Origin: Saccharothrix australiensis
GTDB lineage: Bacteria > Actinomycetota > Actinomycetes > Mycobacteriales > Pseudonocardiaceae
Direction of reading: 5' to 3'
Length of the DNA stretch: 64,000 nucleotides
NCBI RefSeq assembly: GCF_003634935.1
Contig: NZ_RBXO01000001.1
Coordinates: forward strand, 7,713,501 to 7,777,500
The translations under genes were made by a program, and so were the position numbers. Of the stretch, positions 57,699 to 64,000 are shown one piece after another. The notes beneath the pieces were generated by a model. The model had not been told where the DNA came from. It ran no database searches and worked only from the letters and a program-made list of their open reading frames with translations. The stretch's first letter is position 1, and each line of letters opens with the position of its first letter.

Positions 57699-58859
57699 CC
57701 GGTGGAGCCGCGCGACCGCCTCGTCCAGCACCTCGTCCCGCTTGCAGAACGCGAACCGCACGAGGTGCCGCCAGCGGTCCGGGTGGTCGGTGAACACCTG
57801 GACCGGCACGCCCGCCACGCCGATCCGGCCGGGCAGCTCGCGGCACAGCTCGGCGCCGTCGGCGAAGCCGAGCGGGCGGACGTCGGCGGTGATGAAGTAC
57901 GTGCCCTCGCTCGGCCGCACGGCGAACCCGGCCGCGGTGAGCCCCTCGGCCAGGCGTGACCGCTTGTCCTGCAACGACGCCCGCAGCTCGGCCACCCAGG
58001 GCAGCTCCTCGCGCAGCGCGTGCGCCACGGCAGGCTGGAACGGCGCGCCGCCCACGAAGGTCAGGAACTGCTTGGCCGCCCGCACCGCGTCGACGAGCGC
58101 GGCGGGCGCGCACACCCAGCCGATCTTCCAGCCGGTGCAGCTGAACGTCTTGCCCGCGCCCGAGATGGTGACCGTGCGCTCGGCCATGCCGGGCAGCGTC
58201 GCCAGCGGGACGTGCTCGCGGTCGTCGAACACCAGGTGCTCGTAGACCTCGTCGGTGATCGCGACCAGGTCGTGCTCCACGCACAGCCGCGCGACCTCGG
58301 CGAGCTCGGCGCGGTTGAACACCGTGCCGGTCGGGTTGTGCGGCGTGTTGAGCAGGACGGCCCTGGTCCTTGGCCCGATGGCCGCGCGCAGCGCCTCGGT
58401 GTCCAGCCCGAGCCTGCCCGTGCCGGGCTCCTCCACCAGGCCGACGGTGCGCCGGGTCGCGCCGGAGAGCGCCACGGACGCCGCGTACGAGTCGTAGTAC
58501 GGCTCGACCAGCACGACCTCGTCACCGGGTTCGACCAGGGCGAGCAGGCTCGCCGCGATGGCCTCCGTCGCGCCGACCGTGACGAGGATCTCGGTGTCCG
58601 GGTCGTACGCGGTGCCGAACCGCGCCCGGTGCTCGGCGATCGCCTGCCGCAGCACCGGCATGCCGGGGCCGGGCGGGTACTGGTTGAGCCCCGCGTCGAT
58701 GGACTCCTTGGCCACCGCGAGCATCCCGGCCGGTCCGTCGGTGTCCGGGAAGCCCTGGCCGAGGTTCACCGCCCCGGTGCGGTTCGCCAACGCGGTCATC
58801 TCCGCGAAGATCGTCGAGGTGAACGGTCGCATCCTGGTGACCAGCGCTGGTTCCCGCAC
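57687..58859 (-). CDS. PLP-dependent aminotransferase (class I, DapC/KAT-like)
   Basis: 390 residues, GTG 58859. Fold type I: NLGQGFPDTDGPAGML, VGATEAIAASLLALVEPGDEV, LNTPHNPTG, ITDEVYEHLVFD (PLP Asp and Tyr), the Schiff-base lysine in SGAGKTFSCTGWKIGW and the Arg in HLVRFAFCKRDEVL. Closest in motif to the kynurenine/methionine or succinyldiaminopimelate aminotransferases (the Rv0858c DapC group). Its end overlaps the NACHT gene end by 12 bp. Confidence 0.88.
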   Translation of the reverse strand: MREPALVTRMRPFTSTIFAEMTALANRTGAVNLGQGFPDTDGPAGMLAVAKESIDAGLNQYPPGPGMPVLRQAIAEHRARFGTAYDPDTEILVTVGATEAIAASLLALVEPGDEVVLVEPYYDSYAASVALSGATRRTVGLVEEPGTGRLGLDTEALRAAIGPRTRAVLLNTPHNPTGTVFNRAELAEVARLCVEHDLVAITDEVYEHLVFDDREHVPLATLPGMAERTVTISGAGKTFSCTGWKIGWVCAPAALVDAVRAAKQFLTFVGGAPFQPAVAHALREELPWVAELRASLQDKRSRLAEGLTAAGFAVRPSEGTYFITADVRPLGFADGAELCRELPGRIGVAGVPVQVFTDHPDRWRHLVRFAFCKRDEVLDEAVARLHRLSA

Positions 58860-58888
58860 GACTCAGAATCTTCACGGACAATGGGGTC

Positions 58889-60145
58889 GTGGAGCAACTG
58901 ACGGCGGCCGACCAGGTCAAGCGCCGGGGCCTGCGGCGGATGAAGCTCGTCGCCACGGGCTTCTTCCTGGCCGCGACGGCGGTCTTCCTGGTCGCGCTGG
59001 TGTTCGAGGACGGCGGTCCGGCGTGGATCGGGTACGTGCGGGCGGCGGCCGAGGCGGGCATGGTGGGCGCGCTCGCCGACTGGTTCGCCGTGACGGCGCT
59101 GTTCCGCAGGCCGCTGGGGCTGCCCATCCCGCACACGGCGATCATCCCGACCCGCAAGGACACCTTCGGCGACGCGCTGGGGTCGTTCGTCGGGACGAAC
59201 TTCCTGTCCGAGGACGTGGTGCGCGACAAGCTGCGGCGGGTCGGCGTCGCGCGGCGGATCGGCGCGTGGCTGGTCCAGCCGGAGCACGCCGAGCGGGTGA
59301 CGGCCGAGCTGTCGAACGTGGTCAAGGGCGCCATCGCGGTGCTCCGGGACGACGACGTGCAGGCCATCGTGGAGCAGGCGGTGGTGCGGCGGCTGACCGA
59401 CCGGCCGTGGGGTCCGCCGCTGGGCAGGCTGCTGGGCCAGGTGCTCAACGACGGCGCGCACCACAAGCTGGTCGACCTGATGTGCGACCGCGCCTACGAC
59501 TGGGTGCGGGACAACCACGACCGGATCGTCGGCCTGGTGAGCGAGCGGTCGCCCGTGTGGTCGCCGAAGTTCATGGACTCCCTGCTGGGCGACAAGGTCT
59601 ACACCGAGCTGCTGAACTTCGCGTGGGCCGTGAAGACCGACGAGGACCACCCGATGCGGAAGGCCCTCGACCAGTTCCTGATCTCGTTCTCCGCCGACCT
59701 CCAGCACGACCCGGCCACGATGCGGCGGGCCGAGGCGGTGAAGCAGCAGGTCGTGGACCACCCGGACGTGCAGCGGCTGATCGGGTCGGCGTGGGGCACC
59801 GCCAAGGGGATGCTGCTGGCCGCCGCCGAGGACCCGACCTCCGAGCTGCGCAAGCGCATCCGCGCGGGCCTGCTCTCGTTCGGTGAGCGGCTGGTGTCGG
59901 ACGACTCGATGCGCGCCAAGGTCGACGGGTGGCTCGAAGGCGCCGCCGGGCACGTCGTGGGCAACTACCGCGACGAGATCACCACGCTGATCACCGACAC
60001 CGTGGAGCGCTGGGACGCCGAGGAGACCTCGCGCAAGATCGAGTTGCAGGTCGGTCGCGACCTGCAGTTCATCCGGATCAACGGCACGGTGGTGGGCGCC
60101 CTGGCGGGCCTGGCGATCTACGCGATCGGCCAGTTGGTGATCTGA
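58889..60145 (+). CDS. DUF445 family membrane-associated protein
   Basis: 418 residues from GTG 58889, 29 bp from the divergent aminotransferase start. An N-terminal helix (about 20-42), then ADWFAVTALFRRPLGLPIPHTAIIPTRKDTFGDALGSFVGTNFL, which is the DUF445 signature, long amphipathic helices and a C-terminal membrane segment (INGTVVGALAGLAIYAIGQLVI). YheB-like. Function unknown. Confidence 0.88.
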   Translation: MEQLTAADQVKRRGLRRMKLVATGFFLAATAVFLVALVFEDGGPAWIGYVRAAAEAGMVGALADWFAVTALFRRPLGLPIPHTAIIPTRKDTFGDALGSFVGTNFLSEDVVRDKLRRVGVARRIGAWLVQPEHAERVTAELSNVVKGAIAVLRDDDVQAIVEQAVVRRLTDRPWGPPLGRLLGQVLNDGAHHKLVDLMCDRAYDWVRDNHDRIVGLVSERSPVWSPKFMDSLLGDKVYTELLNFAWAVKTDEDHPMRKALDQFLISFSADLQHDPATMRRAEAVKQQVVDHPDVQRLIGSAWGTAKGMLLAAAEDPTSELRKRIRAGLLSFGERLVSDDSMRAKVDGWLEGAAGHVVGNYRDEITTLITDTVERWDAEETSRKIELQVGRDLQFIRINGTVVGALAGLAIYAIGQLVI

Positions 60146-60175
60146 ACCCGCCAGGTGCGCCCCGCCCGGCGCCCC

Positions 60176-60712
60176 TCAGGAGACGCTGAGCGCGCGCCGT
60201 TCCCGGAAGTTGCGCGCCTTCTCGCGGTTCCCGCACACCTGCATCGAGCACCACATGCGCGAGCGGTTCCGGGATCGGTCGAAGAACGCCCACAGGCAGC
60301 CGTCCGCCTGGCAGATCTTGAACCGCTCCCACGAACCGAGCACCGCCAGCCGGGCCGCCGCGCCCAGCACCGCGCCCAGGGCGTCGTCGCTGGACATGGT
60401 GGGCACGCCGTGGCTGAGGTCGACGCGGATCAGGCCCGCGGCCGGGGTCGGGTCGGGCCCGTCGTGCCGTTCACCCAGCGACGCCCGCAGCGCGGCGCGG
60501 ACGGCACGTGCCCTCGCGAGGTCGCCGACATCGCCTAGGCCGCGTTCGGTGACCCACGCCCGCCAGGCGGCGGCGCTGTCCAGGACGTCCGTGCCGAGTT
60601 CGAGGTCTCGGGTGTTGAGGAAAGCGAGCAGCAGCTCCACATCGTGTTCCGCATCGCCGGCTCGACCCTGCGCGAGAGCCGCGTGGTCCCAGCCGGCCGC
60701 CAGACCAGTCAC
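60176..60712 (-). CDS. CGNR zinc-finger (ABATE-domain) regulator
   Basis: 178 residues from GTG 60712. N-terminal stress-sensing ABATE-like domain (LLLAFLNTRDLELGTDVLDSAAAWRAWV ... ARAVRAALRASL) and a C-terminal zinc finger ICQADGCLWAFFDRSRNRSRMWCSMQVCGNREKARNFR with the CGNR motif. A small predicted transcription factor; targets unknown. It is divergent from the PadR-ABC operon. Confidence 0.85.
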   Translation of the reverse strand: MTGLAAGWDHAALAQGRAGDAEHDVELLLAFLNTRDLELGTDVLDSAAAWRAWVTERGLGDVGDLARARAVRAALRASLGERHDGPDPTPAAGLIRVDLSHGVPTMSSDDALGAVLGAAARLAVLGSWERFKICQADGCLWAFFDRSRNRSRMWCSMQVCGNREKARNFRERRALSVS

Positions 60713-60821
60713 TCCTCCACTGTAGGCGTCAGCGCGTCCGGATGTGGCGAAGTAACCGTCGAACGGTTGTCAGTGGTTAGCGCCATTGCCCGTTCGGGTG
60801 ACCGCCGATTGGGCTATGAAC

Positions 60822-60844
60822 CGTGTGTATACCTCGTGTGTATA
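60822..60844 (+). promoter_or_regulatory. direct-repeat operator upstream of padR
   Basis: CGTGTGTATA occurs at 60822-60831 and again at 60835-60844, 13 bp apart, ending 10 bp before the PadR start codon. It is low G+C and the only such stretch in the gap. The second TATA could be the -10 of a leaderless transcript, so PadR binding would block its own promoter. Confidence 0.6.
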
Positions 60845-60853
60845 GTGGCCGGC

Positions 60854-61387
60854 ATGTCGATCGGACACACCCTGCTCGGGCTGCTGGAAACCGGCCCTCG
60901 GCACGGATACGACCTGAAGCGGGCCTACGACGAGCGTTTCGGCCAGGACCGGCCGCTGCACTACGGGCAGGTCTACAACACGCTGTCCAGGCTGCTGCGC
61001 AACGGCCTCGTCGAGGAGGCGGGCGTCGAGTCCGGCGACGGCCCGGAGCGGAAGCGGTACGCCATCACGGACGCGGGCGTGACGGACGTGGAGGCGTGGC
61101 TGAGCACGCCGGAGAAGCCGGAGCCCTACCTCCAGAACACGCTGTACGCGAAGGTCGTGCTGGCCCTGATGTCCGGCCGCAGCGCCGACGAGGTGCTGGA
61201 CGTGCAGCGGTCCGCGCACCTGCGCACCATGCGCCGGCTGACCCAGCGGAAGGCGGCCGGCGACCTGGCCGACCAGCTGATCTGCGACCACGCGCTGTTC
61301 CACCTGGAGGCGGACCTGCGCTGGCTGGAGCTGACGGCGGCCCGCCTCGGCCAGCTGTCCGCGCAGCTCACGGCGGTGTCCCGATGA
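60854..61387 (+). CDS. PadR family transcriptional regulator
   Basis: 177 residues from ATG 60854. PadR winged helix: SIGHTLLGLLETGPRHGYDLKRAYDERFGQDRPLHYGQVYNTLSRLLRNGLVEEAGVESGDGPERKRYAITDAG. The C-terminal Vir-like helical domain (YAKVVLALMSGRSADEVLDVQR ... DHALFHLEADLRWLE) dimerises. It overlaps the ABC ATPase start by ATGA, so it is the first gene of an exporter operon it should repress until a ligand appears. Confidence 0.9.
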   Translation: MSIGHTLLGLLETGPRHGYDLKRAYDERFGQDRPLHYGQVYNTLSRLLRNGLVEEAGVESGDGPERKRYAITDAGVTDVEAWLSTPEKPEPYLQNTLYAKVVLALMSGRSADEVLDVQRSAHLRTMRRLTQRKAAGDLADQLICDHALFHLEADLRWLELTAARLGQLSAQLTAVSR

Positions 61388-62061
61388 GCGCCCTGCTGGA
61401 GGCCGTCGACCTGCGCAAGTCGTTCGGCCCGACACCCGCGCTGGACGGCGCGGGCCTGAGCGTGCGGGCGGGCGAGGTCGTGGCGGTCATGGGTCCGTCC
61501 GGCTCGGGCAAGTCGACCCTGCTGCACTGCATGGCGGGCATCCTCACGCCGGACTCGGGCGTGGTGCGGTACCGGGACGTCGAGCTGAGCGCCATGCCCG
61601 ACGGCGAGCGCAGCGAGCTCCGCCGCACCGACTTCGGGTTCGTGTTCCAGTTCGGCCAGCTCGTGCCGGAGCTGAGCTGCCTGGAGAACGTGGCGCTGCC
61701 GCTGCGCCTGGGCGGCGTGAAGCGCCGGGAGGCCGAGTCGCGCGCCCGTGACTGGCTGGAGCGGCTGGAGGTGGCCGACATCGCCGCCAAGCGCCCCGGT
61801 GAGACGTCCGGCGGCCAGGGGCAGCGGGTGGCGGTCGCGCGCGCCCTGGTGACGGGCCCGCGCGTGGTGTTCGCCGACGAGCCGACCGGCGCGCTCGACT
61901 CCCTGAACGGCGAGCGCGTGATGCAGCTGCTCACCACCGCCGCCAAGGAGACCAACGCCGCCGTGGTGCTGGTCACGCACGAGGCGCGCGTGGCCGCGTA
62001 CTCCGACCGCGAGGTCGTGGTGCGCGACGGCCGGTCACGGGAAGTGGAGCCGGTCCGATGA
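61384..62061 (+). CDS. ABC transporter ATP-binding protein (MacB/LolD-type)
   Basis: 225 residues. Walker A GPSGSGKST, Q-loop FVFQFGQLVPELSCLENVALPLRL, signature ETSGGQGQRVAVARAL (variant of LSGGQ), Walker B VVFADEPTGALDS and H-loop LVTHE. The EPTGALDS sequence marks the MacB/FtsE type that pairs with FtsX-like permeases, the next functional gene. Likely exports an antibiotic or lipid, or responds to cell-envelope stress. Confidence 0.92.
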   Translation: MSALLEAVDLRKSFGPTPALDGAGLSVRAGEVVAVMGPSGSGKSTLLHCMAGILTPDSGVVRYRDVELSAMPDGERSELRRTDFGFVFQFGQLVPELSCLENVALPLRLGGVKRREAESRARDWLERLEVADIAAKRPGETSGGQGQRVAVARALVTGPRVVFADEPTGALDSLNGERVMQLLTTAAKETNAAVVLVTHEARVAAYSDREVVVRDGRSREVEPVR

Positions 62062-62426
62062 GGAGCCCCTCCGCCGCCGCGCCCGTCGGCACGGCTCCCG
62101 GTGCCGCTGGCGGCCGAGCCGGGGGCGCCCGGACCACCGGCGCCCGGACCGCGGGTGCCCCGACCGCGGACACCCTGATCCCCGACGCCCCGGCTGCCGG
62201 TGCCCTGGTCGCACACGCCCCGACTCCGGGAGCCCCGCTGCCGGGCGTGCGGGCCTGCGGTGTCCGGGCCCCGGCCGCGCGGGCCGTAGGTGCGCGGGTC
62301 GGCGATGTCCGCGCCGGCGATGTCCGAGCCGGCGATGTCCGAGCCGGCGGTGTCCGGGCCGCGAGTGCCCGCCCGCGCGGCGGCACGTCCGAGCGCCGGT
62401 CCCGCCCGCACGGGGTGGTCCGGTGA
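62058..62426 (+). CDS. pentad-repeat ORF between ABC ATPase and permease
   Basis: 122 residues. Its ATG overlaps the ATPase stop (ATGA), and its TGA overlaps the permease GTG (GTGA), as a real operon gene would. Almost the whole product is Ala/Gly/Arg/Val in five-residue repeats (GARTT GARTA GAPTA ... DVRAG DVRAG DVRAG), encoded by a 15-nt DNA minisatellite. No domain. Either a recently formed translated spacer or a degenerate repeat whose frame is kept open by coupling; the antisense frame is also open, so coding is uncertain. Confidence 0.45.
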   Translation: MRSPSAAAPVGTAPGAAGGRAGGARTTGARTAGAPTADTLIPDAPAAGALVAHAPTPGAPLPGVRACGVRAPAARAVGARVGDVRAGDVRAGDVRAGGVRAASARPRGGTSERRSRPHGVVR

Positions 62427-64000
62427 AGCGCACGCTGTCCGACCTCTTCCTGGGCGTCCGGCTCGCGCTCGGCGGCGGTCGCACGTCGTGGACCCGACTC
62501 GCGCTCACCGCCGCGGGCATCGGCCTCGGTGTCGCCGTGCTGCTCGCGGCGTCGTCGGTGCCGACCATGCTCACCGACCGGGAGGCGCGCACCGCCGCCG
62601 CCCAGCGCGTGCCGGCCGCCGCCGGGGCGACCGGTGACGTGCTGCACCTGCGCCAGTGGGCGACGGAGTTCCGGGGCCAGGTCATCAGCGGGTCGTACGT
62701 CCTGCCCAGCGGGCCGGGCGCGCCGGTGCCGCCGGGCGTGTCGAAGCTGCCCGGCGACGGCGAGATCGTCGTCTCGCCCGCGCTCGCCGACCTGATCGAC
62801 TCACCGGGCGGTGAGCTGCTGCGCGAGCGCTTCCCGCAGCGGCGGACGGGCCTGATCGCCCAGGCGGGGCTCAACGCGCCGAGCGACCTGGTCTTCGTCG
62901 CCGGCGACGCGACGATCCCCCCGGACCCCAAGCGGGCGGTGGGTTCCTACGGCGGTGAGTCGCGCGACCGCAAGATCGACCCGGTGCTGTCCCTGCTGAT
63001 CATCGTCGGCGTGGTCGCGCTGCTGTTCCCCGTGCTGGTGTTCGTGGGCATCACGACGCGGCTGGGCGGCTCCGAGCGCGACCGCAGGCTGGCCGCGCTG
63101 CGGCTGGTCGGCGCGGCCGCCCACCGGGTGCGCCTGATCGCGGCGGGTGAAGCGCTGCTCGGCGCGCTGGCCGGCCTGGCCGTCGGCGCGGTGCTCTTCC
63201 TGACCGGTCGGCAGTTCGTCGAGGGCGTCGAGCTGATGGGCATCAGCGTGTTCGTCAGCGACCTGACGCCGTCGCTGCCGCTGGCCGTGCTGATCGCCGT
63301 GCTGGTGCCGGTGATGGCGGTGGTGACGTCGCTGGTCGCCATGCGCCGCACGGTGATCGAGCCGCTGGGCGTGGTGCGCCGGTCCAAGCCGGTGCGCCGG
63401 GTGATGTGGTGGCGGACCGTGCCGATCTTCATCGGCACCGCGGCCCTGGTGTCCCAGGCGGGCGCGCTGGGCGGCACCGAGGCGAACGCGTCCGTGCCGG
63501 TCGTGGTCGGCGGCATCCTGATGTTGCTGCTGAGCATCCCGGTGTTGCTGCCCTGGCTGGTCGAGCGGGTGGTCGGCAGGCTGCACGGCGGCGCGCCGTC
63601 GTGGTTGCTGGCGATCCGCCGGCTCCAGTTGGAGAGCGGCACGGCGGCGCGCGTGGTCGGCGGTGTGGCGGTCGTGCTGGCGGGCGGCATCGCGCTCCAG
63701 TCGGTGCTGGCCAGCGCCGAGTCGAAGATCGTGGACCGACCGATCGACCAGGGCGACCGGAGCCTGCTCTCGGTGAGCCTGACCGAGACGACGCCCGAGC
63801 TGTCCGAGCAGGTCGTCGGGCTGCTCGACCGCACGTCGGGCGGCGACCGGGTGCACCCGGTGCGGTACCTCTCGTTCAAGATCGGCGAGGACTACCACTC
63901 GGCGACGGTGGCGAGCTGCGAGACGCTGCGCCTGCGGGCGGCCAACCTGCCGTCCTGCCACGACGGCGACTCGTTCTACATCATCAACGGCGCGACCTCC
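62423..64000 (+). CDS. FtsX-like ABC transporter permease, partial (3' end beyond window)
   Basis: GTG 62423 opens a frame that continues without a stop to the window end (526 codons seen). VKRTLSDLFLGVRLALGGGRTSWTRLALTAAGIGLGVAVLLAASS is the first membrane anchor. A large external domain follows, then KIDPVLSLLIIVGVVALLFPVLVFVGITTRLGGSERDRRLAALRLVGAAAHRVRLIAAGEALLGALAGL, the FtsX/MacB core. Further helices and a second soluble domain follow. Partner of the ATPase; exporter or sensor of peptides or lipids, gated by the PadR regulator. Confidence 0.88.
   Translation, partial: MKRTLSDLFLGVRLALGGGRTSWTRLALTAAGIGLGVAVLLAASSVPTMLTDREARTAAAQRVPAAAGATGDVLHLRQWATEFRGQVISGSYVLPSGPGAPVPPGVSKLPGDGEIVVSPALADLIDSPGGELLRERFPQRRTGLIAQAGLNAPSDLVFVAGDATIPPDPKRAVGSYGGESRDRKIDPVLSLLIIVGVVALLFPVLVFVGITTRLGGSERDRRLAALRLVGAAAHRVRLIAAGEALLGALAGLAVGAVLFLTGRQFVEGVELMGISVFVSDLTPSLPLAVLIAVLVPVMAVVTSLVAMRRTVIEPLGVVRRSKPVRRVMWWRTVPIFIGTAALVSQAGALGGTEANASVPVVVGGILMLLLSIPVLLPWLVERVVGRLHGGAPSWLLAIRRLQLESGTAARVVGGVAVVLAGGIALQSVLASAESKIVDRPIDQGDRSLLSVSLTETTPELSEQVVGLLDRTSGGDRVHPVRYLSFKIGEDYHSATVASCETLRLRAANLPSCHDGDSFYIINGATS

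Noticed and set aside
62035..62931. Long antisense frames opposite the ABC operon repeat
   Set aside because: They mirror the 15-nt repeat and the permease gene in the other strand; high G+C makes antisense frames open by chance.
1..64000. CRISPR arrays, tRNA or rRNA genes, insertion-sequence transposases
   Set aside because: No regularly spaced direct repeats with unique spacers, no cloverleaf with a CCA-type end, and no transposase frame were recognised; the repeats found are palindromic or minisatellite in nature.

Overview
The window is about 72% G+C, with a codon bias ending almost every codon in G or C and many GTG and TTG starts. It carries mycothiol genes (mshA, a mycothiol-dependent maleylpyruvate-isomerase-type enzyme), SenX3-RegX3, Rex, a BldN-like ECF sigma factor and an HbhA-like protein. 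Together these point to a mycelial actinobacterium, most likely Pseudonocardiaceae (Saccharothrix/Actinosynnema/Lentzea type); the family is inferred from gene content and order. Read on the minus strand, the order hbhA - murB - L,D-transpeptidase - mshA - ybjN - gpmA - senX3-regX3 - ppx - proC - bL37 - epimerase - acyltransferase - glutaredoxin - hemACDB - hemL matches what I recall of the M. tuberculosis Rv0474-Rv0526 region, with lineage-specific insertions.

Layout. 1-593: end of a secreted M64 peptidase and a repeat-bearing spacer. 0.6-3.1 kb: hemL, a histidine phosphatase and a TlpA-like thioredoxin lipoprotein. 3.1-9.0 kb: small membrane proteins, several sharing an RNWAR-type motif, with a Crp-type regulator among them. 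9.0-14.9 kb: rex-hemA-hemC-hemD-hemB, with a Rex operator upstream of rex and a large repeat/hairpin module between hemD and hemB. 15.3-17.0 kb: glutaredoxin and acyl-CoA ligase. 17.2-20.0 kb (plus strand): BldN-like sigma, its probable anti-sigma and a HAD phosphatase. 20.0-23.8 kb: acyltransferase, epimerase, bL37, an excisionase-type HTH protein and proC. 23.9-24.4 kb: a cluster of long palindromes. 24.4-32.8 kb: thioesterase, proline dehydrogenase, TIM-barrel enzyme, Pro-rich membrane protein, Ppx, RegX3-SenX3, GpmA and a small secreted protein. 33-42.8 kb: acyl-CoA ligase, DUF4349 lipoprotein, YbjN, MshA, hydrolase, L,D-transpeptidase, SDR, serine peptidase and MurB. 42.8-53.7 kb: mixed metabolic and regulatory genes (DUF2505, purU, LOG-like, amidase/TetR, YbaK/TipA, PfpI, HbhA/XRE). 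53.8-64 kb: PIMT-like methyltransferase, zinc ribbon, membrane NACHT NTPase, aminotransferase, DUF445, CGNR regulator, and a PadR-controlled ABC exporter that runs off the end.

Functionally the window is mostly housekeeping: redox-controlled heme synthesis, phosphate sensing, mycothiol synthesis, cell-wall enzymes and proline metabolism. Many operons are coupled by 4-bp GTGA/ATGA/TTGA overlaps.

The least expected content is non-coding. A family of long hairpins carries a conserved GAARRGCGT-type loop on unrelated stems (10.1, 15.0 and 24.3 kb, plus a reversed copy at 23.9 kb). A composite palindromic element is present at both 24.2 and 55.2 kb. Other dispersed repeats sit at 0.5 and 44.1 kb and at 6.4 and 7.6 kb. 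Minisatellites of about 14-20 nt occur inside genes as pentapeptide repeats and just after stop codons.
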